Source of the DNA: Excoecaria cochinchinensis
Taxonomy: Eukaryota; Streptophyta; Magnoliopsida; Malpighiales; Euphorbiaceae
DNA length: 64,000 bases
Direction of reading: 5' to 3'
Assembly (NCBI GenBank): GCA_947683425.1
Contig: CANTUQ010000051.1
Coordinates: 1,116,001-1,180,000 of the forward strand
A program made the translations under genes and the position numbers. Position 1 is the first letter of the stretch. Each line of letters opens with the position of its first letter. The notes beneath the pieces were generated by a model, which was given only the letters and a program-made list of their open reading frames with translations, had not been told where the DNA came from and made no database searches. This document shows, in pieces, positions 1-10,735 of this stretch.

Positions 1-107
1 CTTAAAAACACAACTCAAAAACTCACGTATCATTTTTCATATCATGTGAATTGAATTAAATATGCACCTATAACTCTTGTATACATGTATATCGATCAAA
101 TTCAAAA

Positions 108-150
<43 letters not shown>
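108..150. repeat. AT dinucleotide microsatellite
   Basis: About 40 bp of alternating T and A inside LTR1. Confidence 0.95.
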
Positions 151-151
<1 letters not shown>

Positions 152-379
152 TGGGGGTAATAAGAACATATAACTCACATTGAAATACTCCATGTTCATG
201 TAACTTATAAGCATTTAAATCATGTACATCATTATTAATCATGTATACATATCTCATAATTAAACAATTATCAAATTGTAATACAGATTTAAAACCCAAT
301 CATGTGTCATGTAGTGAAAAACCCCATATAACAGAAGTTTAAAACTTTGTTTTTTTAAAACAGGGAAGAAGAGGAAGAG

Positions 380-645
380 AGGCCAGTCACGAGTCACACA
401 GGCAATTGTGACTCGTGACGCTAGCTTCACAAAAGGGCGGTCACGAGTCGTTATCCCCCATCACAACTCGTGACACCAATACTAAGGAAGGGGAGGTCAC
501 GAGTTGAGATCTCGTGACGCAATCTTCTCGCAGCAGAAGGGACGGTCACGAGTCGTGATCCTCCATCATGACTTGTGACTGCCCAGGGATGAGGGTCATG
601 AGTTGTGATCCTCACTGATGACTCGTGATCCTCCTCACTCTCCGC
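380..645 (-). repeat. Palindrome cluster of LTR1 (GTCACGAG / CTCGTGAC type)
   Basis: Repeated short arms such as GTCACGAGTC and GACTCGTGAC alternate with unrelated 15-40 bp segments, giving several imperfect inverted repeats in AT-rich DNA. It occupies the position where LTR2, LTR4 and the LARD LTRs carry GTCGCGAGCGCGAC palindromes, but its monomer differs. Confidence 0.8.
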
Positions 646-1067
646 TAGAAGGAAGAAGAACTGGTTCCTAGAATTTTCAGAAAACGTAAAAATAGAAAAC
701 GTGGAGCACAGAGTACATCAAGAATTCAAAACTCCATCTTGCCCAAAACCATTTTTCATGCAATAAATATGCAAACACGTACCTTCAAGTCTCCGGAATA
801 TATTTATAGGAACCTTAATACAAGTCACGTATTTTTACTATTCAAACAGAGGGCAATACCAGAACGTCAACAACCAAGGATTTTACATTCACACTCATGC
901 ATATACAACTCCATTTTAACGTTCAAAACATCAGAACTTCACCACTACAAATCATACATATAAATTTATCTTATTCTTGCATTTCGATATACAAACACAC
1001 ATAAATAACATTCACATCAGATCAGCAAATAGGATCCAAAAATGAGAAAGGACAGACACTCCCAAAC

Positions 1068-1258
1068 CTGTTAATGAAGTTCAAAATGTCCACTGTAACC
1101 TTCAATCCACAACCTTTCCTTTTCCTTTATCCTTCCTCTTCTCTTTAGCAGTTTTATGAACCGATAAATAAAACACAATATCAACCCAATGAAACAGTAA
1201 TGAATATCCCGAAAGATGGAGAAGATGGAGAAGCACACATAAACTTATAGCCACTTAC
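1068..1258 (-). other. Intron-like segment of LTR1 with lysine-rich micro-ORF
   Basis: On the minus strand a donor AG/GTAAGT begins at 1258 and an acceptor CAG/GTTTGGG ends at 1068, 191 bp in all. The same pair is seen in four other LTRs of the superfamily. Inside, 1158-1102 reads as 18 codons plus TGA with the shared KGK and KVVD motifs, but without an ATG. Splicing is inferred only from the sites. Confidence 0.5.
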
Positions 1259-1708
1259 CTCCTGAAACTTCTTCCAAACTCAAACCCTAGCTCCACAAAG
1301 GATGAACACACATGCAAATGGGAAAGAACAGAAAATGGAGAGGAGAAGAGTGGCTAACGTGAGAGAGAGCAAGAGAGAAAGAGAGTGAAATCTGATGGCT
1401 TCTTTAGGAAGCTAAAGAAAAATTCTGAAACCCTCTTTTCTCTCTCCCACATGCACACACTCAACCCTCCACTTGTCATGTTCTGATTGGATCCCCAAAT
1501 CCACTAATAACTCTTTTTCTAATAGCTCCTTACAATTACTAATAAATCCTTGTCAAAATACTTTTTACTCACTAAATAAAAATCTGCAATTTAATACTTT
1601 TAATTCCTTGCAATTAAATCCTCTTTCACTTGTAAAAAAATTACCCAATTGCCCTTAATAAATCCAATTAACATGAAATTTCTACTAGGCCATATTTGGG
1701 ATGTGACA

Positions 1709-2942
1709 TGATGATTAATTTGAGTATGAAAAACTAGGACATTGGTCCCATTTTTATTTAGGGAAAATGCCAGGTTAATTAATAGAAAACTTTTTGGTCT
1801 TTTTTACTTCCACGATATTAAAACCAGTTTCCTGTACCGTGCCATGGGCCGTCCCTAGTAAGGGAAAACAAGTAAAAAAATACCTTATAGCTCTTTTGTA
1901 AAAAAATTATAAAATACGTAAAAAATCAATATAAATCAAATTAAATTACACAAATGTTAGTCCATAATGTTTTACCCTCGGATTTTACCTTTTAGGGTGA
2001 TTGTTGGATGATTTCATGCCCGTATGCTTCACAAGGATCGAGTGAGAATCAGATCAAAGAAAGAAAATTTATGTTATTCTTTCCTTGAAAATTTGCTAGT
2101 AACCGAGTGTTCGAACTAGTTATATTGATGGAAACAAATGAATTTTGTCACCTCAAATTGACTTAATTCGCAAGAAAAATTAGAAGAAATCAATTAATAT
2201 AAAAAATAATCAAAATAAAATTCTGCAAGTAAAGCAGAGATTTCATAAACTTTTGAGTATATTGCTCACATAAACTTTTCAAAAAATCAATTTCCCAAAA
2301 TACTTGATAGCCTTTTTCAAAATAAATTGCTCTAAAATTTCCCTCTTTTTCTCACCAAAATTCTCAAATTTTCTAACCCAATTTTCCAACCCCAAAAATT
2401 GAAATTTGATCCTCTATTTATAGGATTTTAGGAGATAATTAAGATAAGCCTCAATCTAAAGTTTGAATTTTAAAAAGGACTTTAAAATTCAAATCTTAGA
2501 TAAATCCTATCCTTCATCAGATTTTATCCAATCCGGTGTGATCCGGTCAGTTACCGTACCGACAGGCTTCCCTGCATCTACCGACGGCCGTTCCTCCTAA
2601 GGGCATATGCGGGAAACTGACTAGGGACGGGGCGCGATATTAGGGACGGGCGTCCCTACATCGCCACGTGTCCGTCTCCACTACGGCTAGAGACGGGGAT
2701 CACCCCAAGTAGGGACGGGCATCCCGTCTGTAGAGCAAAACTCCCAATTTTACCCAAAATTTATCCAATTCTACCCAAAATTTATCCAATTCTTTCAAAA
2801 CTCCATGCCATAGAAAAAGATTTTAATCCTCGCGAAACCGAAAGAGGAAAACCTCCGAATTTCATCCCCTTATCCGAAAATCGACATTGATCTCTTCATC
2901 GGGTAACTCTGATCAGGACTGCCTCAAGACCCGGTGTCTACA
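1709..2942 (-). mobile_element. 3' LTR of element C (Tat), incomplete
   Basis: It starts on the minus strand with TGTAGACACCGGG at 2942 and is homologous to the LTRs of element D (14732-16838, 45459-47583). It is cut at 1709 by LTR1, so about the last 600 bp are missing. A TATAAATAG box on the minus strand lies near 2412-2420. Upstream of it (about 2530-2730) is a cluster of GGGACGG and CCGTCCC motifs. Confidence 0.9.
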
Positions 2943-2961
2943 GTTGCCCCCAATTTTGGGG
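2943..2961 (-). other. Polypurine tract of element C
   Basis: The minus strand reads CCCCAAAATTGGGGGCAAC directly before the LTR start TGTAGACACC. The same position is conserved in elements D and A. Confidence 0.75.
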
Positions 2962-3104
2962 AAACTAGCGCACTAGTGCCTAGATGAGCAAAAATTCAGA
3001 GAAGAAAGGAAAGAGAAGCATACCTGAGGCAGTCCTTACCTTTTCGCCGGGGAAGTGGCAATGCATCGAGTCGGTTCTGGACTTACAAAATGCGAGGTTT
3101 ACTC

Positions 3105-3325
3105 TTCTGAGCTGCACCGAGTCTTCTTCGGACTGTACAAAGTGCAATAATTGGCTCTCCTAAGCTGCACCGAGTCTTCTTCGGACTGTACAAAGTACGA
3201 TGAGTGGCTCTCCTGAGCTGCACCGAGTCTTCTTCGGACTGTACAAAGTGCAATGATGGGCTCTCCTGAGCTGCACCGAGTCTCCTTCGGACTGTGCAAA
3301 GTGCAATAATTGGCTCTTGAAATGG
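3105..3325 (-). repeat. 53-bp tandem repeat, 3' UTR of element C
   Basis: Four copies start near 3109, 3162, 3215 and 3268, each with GAGCTGCACCGAGTCTTC followed by GGACTGT. The translated frames (LGAAQESxx type) are only repeat translations. Plant Tat elements are known for hypervariable repeat-bearing 3' UTRs. 3326-3771 is unique AT-rich 3' UTR without a gene, with a CT-rich stretch near 3600. Confidence 0.9.
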
Positions 3326-3771
3326 GCGTCCTTCTGGCCTGGGTGTCCCACTTTCGCAGCTTTATCATGCCCCAAGGTACAATTATGACCTTTTGATTTC
3401 ATGTGATCCCGAAGGACATGATGCTTAATTTGTTTATTCTTCCTTTTGACTGTGGGTCAATTTTGAATCGGTGTAAAACCACATTCCTGTATTATAAGAG
3501 ATTCTCGTTAATTCTCGCGCCAATTAATTTGACTGATAGATTTGTGGATATTTTTATATCATTTATCATCCTTTTTATCACATGATTAATTATTCCTTTT
3601 TCTTCTTCTTCTTTTCTTTTCTTTTCTTAAGAGAGTTAAATCATAAAGAAATAACATGCAAATTTACAAGATAACTATAAATGTTTTTCCACTAAAAGGT
3701 TCAATTTTGTACAATGTAATGTAAACATGATAATATAAGATACAAAAATAATATCATGACTCCCTGAAGGG

Positions 3772-5491
3772 CTATGGGGGTGGATAGTCCGTGAGCTCCT
3801 CCTCCGGATCATCATCATCATCTGATATCTGGACTGTCTGAGACCGTGATGAAGAGGCAGAGGGTCCCGCTTCTGGAGCAGACGGCTGACTAGGAGGGGC
3901 TGATGGTCCGGCCTGCTGTGTAGCCAAGGCTCTGGCCTGTCGCTGGTATCTAGGAGGTACTACCACTAGTACGGATAATGGCTGTGCTCTCACTGGGTCC
4001 TGCTGCTGCAACTGAACCTGAGCAAACCCATCTAGGAAAGGCTGCGCACATACTGTCATGAACTGCAGCGTATCGGTGACGACCCCCCCTAACTTTCTGA
4101 AAGCATCACCCAGGCGTAGGGTCTGATCTGTGGAAACGGTCCCCATACTCTTTAGCCAATCCTCAATATGCTCCCTGAACTCCCGAAGAGACTGGGCAAT
4201 GGGAGGTATGGCACCCTCCAGAACTTGAATCCTGAACCTGAGAGCCTCAACTGACTCATCCACGATCTGTAAGGATGCATCCATCCTCTGGGATACCCCA
4301 TCCTGGGAGGTCCTCATCTCCTGCCTCAGCTGAGCCACGAGCCTCTCCTGCTCCTGCCTTAAAAAAGCAAGGAGCCTCCCCTGCTCCTGGATAATACTCT
4401 GCTGCTGCTACAGCCGATCTAATATGACTCTATCTCGCTCTTCGAGCTGCCCGAGAAGGGCTCTGTCTCTCTCCTCCTGCCTGTGCTCGAAAGATGCAAA
4501 CATAGCAGTCAATAGTGCAGTAAAATCTGGCTGCGCTGATGATGAGAGCGGAGGGGGAGCTGAATCTGGTGCTGGCTCAGGGGGCGAAGCTGTAGAAGTA
4601 GATGCTCCCGGATCCCCTACCCTAGCATACTGACTAAACCTCTCGTGAGCCCGGGGAACTGTCCGATGTACTCACGATGGTGGAGGTGTAGGACTCTGTA
4701 CTCTCTGCCATGGAGGAGTAGCGAGCAGCTCATCCATAGTAAACTCGATCCCCATATCATAAGGTGTACCTGGCTGCTCCTCATGCTGCGACTGCGGAGG
4801 CTGACCCTCTGGATGCTCTGGCTGTCTGGGAAGCTGGTCCTCCTAGTGCTGATGGTGCTCGGGAAGCTGCTGCTCCTAATGCTCTGGGTGCCCGGGAGGC
4901 TGGTCCTGAGGCTGCTCCTCTACTGGCTCTAACGAAGGCAAGCTAAATGCGCGTCTAGTCTCATGCATAGTGTGAAGCCTGTACGCCTCGGGCTGGCCCT
5001 GTATCGGCAATATCATAGCTATCGTCATAGCTGCTGGAGCGTCCACATAAATGCTCTCATCCAAAGGGTGCCCCAAGATATCTGGACGAACACCCAAATT
5101 TAGGAGTAATCTGGTAATGACTCCCCCAACATATACCACAGGGGCTGCCCCCCTGGATACCCTCACCAGGTTGACCAAAATCTCGTGGCTGATGTTGAGC
5201 CTCTGACCTGCCATCATGGCCCATAAACTCTAGATCTCTGCAGCATTGAGGGAACCCGGGTTACCAGCTCGTCCCAAATATGAGCTGGATAAAACTTGGT
5301 GAAGATATCGCAAGGCCTGTGATGAAAGTACTGTACTCTTCGCCGTGCCATGATCATACAGCACTCCCAGCAAGGCTATAACCGCCCAATGCTGACGTCT
5401 CACTGATCTCTGAGGTGTTATAACATCCTGCACGAATGGAAGCCCCATGGCCTCTGTAAACCCCTAACGGGTGATACTATAATGGTGGCCC
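3772..5491 (-). pseudogene. Sense accessory ORF of element C, C-terminal part (Athila ORF-1-like)
   Basis: This continues the reading frame begun at 7943 and split by the solo Tat LTR. Readable blocks are 5448-5230, 5217-4876 (same frame, separated by a TAG) and 4338-3772. The first two match the middle of the family, with an alpha-helical core and a GGVITRLL segment. The last is a coiled-coil-like stretch with a Pro/Ser/Ala-rich tail and a run of five aspartates before the stop. Between them the frame is broken. Resemblance to the Athila ORF-1 family is from recall of its pattern (Gxxx iT, LGM, lower N-terminal block). No signal peptide or membrane segment supports an envelope. Biochemical role unknown. 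Confidence 0.6.
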
Positions 5492-7618
5492 TGTAGACAC
5501 CGGGTCTTGAGGCAGTCCAGATCAGAGTTACCCGATGAAGAGATCAATGTCGATTTTCGAGTAAGGAGATGAAATTCGGAGGTTTTTGTCTTTCGGTCTC
5601 GCAAGGATTAAAATTTTTCTTTCTCTATAGCATGGAGTTTTGAAAGAGTTGAATAAATTTTACAGAATTTGGGTAAAATTGGGAGTTTTGCTCCACAGAC
5701 GGGCATTCCGTCTGTATAGAGACGCCCATCCCTACTTGGGGTAATACCCGTCCCTAGGGTTAGTAGGGACGGACCCGCGACAATCTAGGGACACCCGTCC
5801 CTAGGATCGTGCCCCATCCCTAGTCAGTTTCTCGCATTTGCCCTTAGTAGGGATGGCCGTCGGTAGGTGAAGGGAAGCCCGTCGGTACAGTAACTGACCG
5901 GATCACTCGAGATTGGACAAAATTTAATCTCTTTCTTTTCAAAATGGGGATAGAATTTATCTAAAAGCTTCAATTTTAAAGACCTTTTAAAATTCAAACT
6001 TTAGATAGAAGTTTATCTTAATTATCTCATAAAACCCTATAAATAAAGGATCAAATTTCAGTTTTAGGGGTTGGAGAAAAATTGGAGGGAATTTTGGAAA
6101 AGAGTTAAATTTTAGAGAAATTTTATTTAGAAAAAAAGATATCAAATATTTTTGGGGATAAAATTGCTTTTTAGAGAAAAGGTTTTTTCTGTGAGCAAAT
6201 TACACAAAAAGTATATAAATCTCTATTCATCTGTAGAGTTTTATTTTGATAAAACTTATTCTAATTAGTTGATTTCTTCAAATTTTTCTTACGAATTAAG
6301 TCAAATTGAGGTGACAAAATTCAGTCGTTTCCATCAATATAACTAATTCGAACACACGATTGCTATCAAATTTTCAAGGAAAGAATAACATAAATTTTAT
6401 TTCTTTGATCTGATTCTTCTTTTGATCCTTGCGAGGCACACGGGGACAAAATCATTTGACATCCACCCTAAAAGGTAAAATCCGAGGGTAAACATTCTGG
6501 ATTAACATTTGTATAATTTAATTTGATTTACATTGATTTATATATACACTTCATATTCCTTTTTTACAAAAGATTTAAGAGGTTCTTTAATTTGTTTTTC
6601 CCCTCACTAGGGACGGCCGCTGGCGCGATGCAGGTAGCCGTCCCTAGGCAAAATTCTCATTTTTATCTCATAAAATCCTATCTCTTAACTTGTTTCTGTC
6701 GGAATTTTCTCATTTTTACTCTTATTCACGTTTTTGCTAACATGTTTATCCTTGTGAGTTCTTTTCTGACCATTGAAAGTTGGAGTTGTGAGAGATGTTG
6801 GTTGCGCCATCCTGCGGATCTCGATCCGGGTTCATTTTTCTACCCTTACCTTTTATTTATGTTGTTATGAAAATGGTTTTAACATCGTTAAGGTAAAGAG
6901 AACCAAAAGTTTTATAACAATTAAACCTGGAGATTTTCCCAAAATGGCGGACCAATGTCCCATTTCAGGCAATAAAATTGACACTTCATAAAAACCGCTT
7001 TATAATAAATGCATGGTAGGACCAACGTCCTCATTCCAATGAATATCCCGTTTTATGTATGTATCGCACTTTTACAAATGGGAGTTGTATTCCGCTCCTG
7101 GTGTTATTGTAATATACTTTTGAATGCCTTATTTTGATTTTTACTTCCTTTTACCGCTTTGGACGTGAATGATTGCGCCGTTAATTAAAATGCAGCGTGT
7201 GGAAAGTTGGTGAAATAATAAGTTCAAAGCATAATTGCAAAATTAATCAAAGTACGAATAAATGAGAAGTCCCGAACTCACTCTGGTCTTTGGGACTCAA
7301 AAAGGCGAGAGGTCTAGGACTTCCAAGACACCTCTTGAGACCCATCAAAAGGCTTAAATATACAATCCTAGGCTCTAGGGGAGTAGAGGATAAGGCCTCC
7401 AAGATCCCTCTGGCTAGCTCAAGATGGATATGTATGCGCCGTCTTAGGCTCGATAAGGCTAGACGACCCTTCCCAATGTTCTATTGGGTGGCGACTCCAA
7501 GAAACCTCATTGTTGCCCAAAATAGATGCACTTGTAAATACCTTACAAGTTTTATGAACCTTTCCTGATCGCCCTGAAGTGGGCTTTCGGGAGGCCACGA
7601 GGTTCGGCGCGCTTCACA
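5492..7618 (+). mobile_element. Solo Tat LTR, opposite orientation
   Basis: It begins TGTAGACACCGGG and ends GCGCTTCACA, flanked by the duplication GGCCC at 5487-5491 and 7619-7623. It is about 2127 bp and of the same family as the LTRs of elements C and D, but on the plus strand. The accessory ORF of element C resumes on both sides. No internal region remains, so it probably arose by recombination between two LTRs. Confidence 0.95.
5695..5715 (+). repeat. Perfect hairpin in Tat LTR
   Basis: ACAGACGG and CCGTCTGT form an 8-bp stem around GCATT. It lies in a 200-bp cluster (about 5695-5900) of GGGACGGG/CCCGTCCC motifs upstream of the TATA region, as in the other Tat LTRs. Confidence 0.8.
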
Positions 7619-7943
7619 GGCCCTCAATCCAAAACTGGATGACACCCTCCTCCGTGTCAGATCTCTGATATCCGCCATAGTGTAGCGTAGCAACGAACTG
7701 GCACACCATCTCTGGGTGAGTCTGGAAAGCAGGTATCAAAAACTCTATCCAACCCGCGCCTGCCATCAGTATATCAACCTCATCTGCCATCCCCAGAGCC
7801 TTAAGGAACGGCCTAGAAACGAAGCGGCTAGCTCAGAACTGTACCTGGGCTAGTGCTGCGTATCTCTGTCTAGCCTCGTCATTCATCCAACCTGGGGCCT
7901 CAGGCTCAGGCTGATCATGCAGAGCATATCGTCGTGGTGGCAT
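7619..7943 (-). pseudogene. Sense accessory ORF of element C, N-terminal part
   Basis: The ATG at 7943 opens MPPRRYA, the same start as the copy in element D (19735). A TGA replaces an arginine codon after about 36 codons (stop near 7833), a likely CpG decay. The frame then continues in homologous form until the solo LTR at 7618. See the D copy for the readable protein. The start is chosen because both copies share this ATG and the residues after it. Confidence 0.65.
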
Positions 7944-8054
7944 CCTGTGAATAAGGTAAACAGTTAGTTTGGCATTGTAGGTATAAACGGATAAAAAATT
8001 TAGGCGGCATTCTGACTGGATATGTCTAAACCAAAAAGATTTTTTTTTAAAAAA

Positions 8055-8245
8055 AAAATTCGGGTAGCACCCCGGCAAGGGTGTACCCAACCTCCTGCAT
8101 AAAAAAGACAGGCCTCAGGCCCCAATACAATATATTCACATTTGTCAAAAAAATTTGGGCAGCACCCCGGCAAGGGTGTGCCCAACCTCCTGCATAATAA
8201 AGAGGAAATAGAAAGGGAATAGGCCTCAGGCCCCAAACAACAATG
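8055..8245. repeat. About 100-bp tandem duplication
   Basis: Two copies of a unit with GCACCCCGGCAAGGGTGT, CCCAACCTCCTGCATAA and GGCCTCAGGCCCCAA. The same unit is seen in element D, split by LTR2 (19855-19914 and 24089-24220). Confidence 0.8.
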
Positions 8246-8656
8246 CAATATATTCACGTTTGCTTTCTAATTCTTAAGTTACTGGCTTCAAAGCATATGA
8301 ATTCCTAAGGCCATATTTACGCACCTAACACTAATTGTTCTCAAAACAGTAATACATTCATGCATTTTATATTCACTAAAAAACTTCATCCTATTAATTT
8401 ACATACAATGTCAACCGGCATTAACAAGGCCACTAATTGCATTAATTCAAAAGAAAAGGAAATTACCTTGCTTATAATAATAATAATAGAAAAAATGGGA
8501 GTATCTTACTAACCTAGAAGTCGAGACCCACTAAAGAAGTCAAAAAACTGAAAACTGGTGCGAAAAAATGCAATTTGAAAAGACAAAAACAAAAAAAAAC
8601 CGTTGGAAACAAAGGAAAAGGCATCGGTGTGAAGAAGAAGGAAAAGAAAGTGGATT

Positions 8657-8701
8657 CCCGTTGGTGCCTGCTTGTTTATATAGATTTTAAGTACCGACGG
8701 G
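8657..8701. promoter_or_regulatory. Candidate two-way core promoter (element C copy)
   Basis: Arms CCCGTTGGTGCCT (8657-8669) and AAGTACCGACGGG (8689-8701) are inverted with three transition mismatches. The loop holds TTTATATAG, readable as a TATA box on both strands. It lies about 300 bp before the plus-strand ATG (8998) and about 735 bp before the minus-strand ATG (7943). The D copy has only one mismatch. Confidence 0.45.
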
Positions 8702-8997
8702 ATTCCCGCTCATACAGCGACAGACTGGCATTCCATCTGTCTCTCCAGATTTCACTTTTAACCCTAATTAATGCGCGTGGTATGCACGATGCAAAATTCG
8801 CCAGGTGGACAAGTACAGATGGGTTCGCCTCTGCCTATAGGGACAGGTTAGCCGTCTGTAAGCAAAATCTATAAAATTCACCCCTTTTTTTCTAGGATTT
8901 CGTGCCTCTTTCTTATTTTAGCTTCATAATAGGCTTTTTTCTCTAGCTTTTTGCCTTTTCCTCTTTTATTCCCTTTAGCAACTGTGACTGTCGAGAC

Positions 8998-10308
8998 ATG
9001 AATTCTCCTTTTCTTTCCAAAATGTACCGTATCTTAGACGATGCTCAAATTTGGGAACACAACACTCTTGCCCCCCTTTCTTGACTGAGGTTTCTACGAA
9101 GAGTCAAGATAGACAACAACCTTCTTTTGGCTGCGACCCACTTCTGGGACCCTCGTTTTAATGTCTTCAGGGTCACCTATCAGGAAATATTCCCCCTGCC
9201 TGAAGAATTTGATGCTATCATCGGGAGTTGGTATCCTCCTGGTGCTTTGCCTTGCATACCTCGCTGTGGTTTGATCCAAATCCGGGATATTGCTCTGTCC
9301 TTAAGCATAGCTCCTTCTGACGCTGCTCGTCTAGTTCCTCATGGCCCAGTATTTTCTTTGGAACCTCTGATTGAAGCGATGGATGAATTCTCCTACATCC
9401 CCTCATACAGCGTGAGTGTCATTTTCCTTTTCTGCCTTATGAAGTATCTAGTCGTGACCTCAGCGGAACTACTCGGAGACCCCCGTCTGTTTGGAATTCT
9501 GGACGACTTTCACCACGGGCTGACCCCTTTTCCTCTCATTCTGGCTGAGACTATCTTTAGTTTGGACTCTGTTCGTGCCGGGCCTACCACTTCATTCTCT
9601 GGGAGCCCCTTATTACTCCAGGTACGCTGTTTTAAAAGGTAGTGCGTCACTTGTGGATTTTCACACTAGCTTTTCTTAGTGGGAAGTGTGTCCTTTCGGA
9701 TTTTTACACAACCCTATGCCTAACTTTTGCCTGAAGTAAATCAAACTTACTCCAGCAGCTTTTCTTTGCCTTTTATTTTATTCTCTTTGGCTTTTATTTT
9801 TTTTCTTTGTTCCCTCTTCAAAATTTGGTTGCAGGAGAAACTGAAGCTTTTGTCAGAGCCACCTCCTAGGGTCATTAATCAGTACTCTGCGAAGTGTTTC
9901 CTTCCTCGCCGGCATCTGTACTTACTTAGGACCCCTGATGAGGGCATTACTAGATTCAGTGAGATATCAGACGAGGATATTGGCTTCACGCCCGCTTGGC
10001 TTCCCTTGTCTAGTGCAGTTATTGATGGGTCTTCAGGATGCGTCCCCTTATGCGGGCTCCGTGAGGCAACCTTCTACATCACGGCTCGTTGCTCTCGTCA
10101 ACTCGGAGTGACTCAGGATATGGTGAGACTCCCTTTATCTTTTCGAGGTGGAGTCCTTTCTGCGGCTTTCGCCTCCTGCTATCATGAGCTTTGGAGCCGA
10201 CTTCCATTGAAGACTATCATTCCTTCATTTGGGAATCATTCGGCTATTTCTACCAGTGCGTACAAGAGATGGATACTTAGCCCGGCATCTAATAACCGGA
10301 CACGATGA
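8998..10308 (+). pseudogene. Antisense accessory gene of element C, two exons (DUF7745-like)
   Basis: Exon 1 is 8998-9621 (208 codons) and exon 2 is 9835-10308 (157 codons and a stop). The GT-AG intron of 213 bp (donor CAG/GTACGC, acceptor TTGCAG/GAG) is T-rich and in phase 0. Both exon-1 lengths and the phase are identical in the D copy. Exon 1 contains HFWDPRFNVF and PLPEEF. Exon 2 contains VPLCGLREATFY followed by RQLG. This pattern resembles the plant DUF7745 / mobile-domain-like proteins found in retroelements and host genes; function unknown. A TGA at 9082-9084 (GGA in D) breaks this copy. It is convergent with pol, whose stop is at 10736. Confidence 0.7.
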
Positions 10309-10735
10309 CTTAGGCATTTGGCTAGCAAGGGTAGTAATAGGGCATAGTTTAGTTTTACATGCATTTTGAGCAGTGTGTTTCTTTTTTAAAGCAGAATTGG
10401 ACAATAATGTAAATGAATAAATCAAATCTTATATCTTTTCACAAAATTGTGTACATTTCAGTACGATTCAAAATACATGATCATTTTGGTACCGATTCAA
10501 ATGTACAAGACTACATTTATTCATTGGAACTAAATTTTGATAGCATCAAACTCCTGTCTCCAATCAGCCCTCTCGGGTTTTCATGATTTGATATTTTCTC
10601 TCATGCCTCTAATTTTTGCCCAGGATGCCTTTTTCGATTTTCACCCTGACGAGGTGCCCAATTTTAGCAAGGCCGCCTTCTTTTCCGGTTTTCGACCCGC
10701 GGGGCTTTCATTCTCTTCTTTTGATTTTGTGGTCT
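10309..10735. other. Convergent 3' spacer between antisense gene and pol
   Basis: About 430 bp without a gene. It is conserved in element D (26215-26513 plus 35527-35693) and partly in element A (about 55900-56010). Confidence 0.7.

Larger units (their letters stand above)
1..1708 (-). mobile_element. LTR1, partial LTR (Tekay-like superfamily) inserted in the 3' LTR of element C
   Basis: Read on the minus strand it begins TGTCACATCCC at 1708, the same type of end as LTR5 (47861). It aligns with LTR5 over the first part, the intron-like segment (1258-1068) and the exon-like start GTTTGGGAG. Its downstream part runs off the left edge, so I cannot tell a solo LTR from a full element. At 1709 the sequence changes abruptly to the Tat LTR of element C. 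A 5-bp duplication would be TGATG (1709-1713), but its partner lies outside the window. No coding region is present. Confidence 0.8.
7944..8997. promoter_or_regulatory. Intergenic region between divergent accessory genes of element C
   Basis: This 1.05 kb separates the sense ORF (minus, ATG at 7943) from the antisense gene (plus, ATG at 8998). It holds a near-duplicate of about 100 bp (8058-8240), a TATATA flanked by inverted arms (8657-8701) and GC motifs GACGGG at 8695-8870 like those in Tat LTR U3. No coding region was recognised. Confidence 0.55.

Noticed and set aside
9412..9463. A 52-bp GT-AG segment in exon 1 of the antisense gene (GTGAGT in C, GTAAGT in D)
   Set aside because: It is shorter than plant introns usually are, and its removal puts the rest out of frame with an early stop, whereas reading through stays open in both copies.
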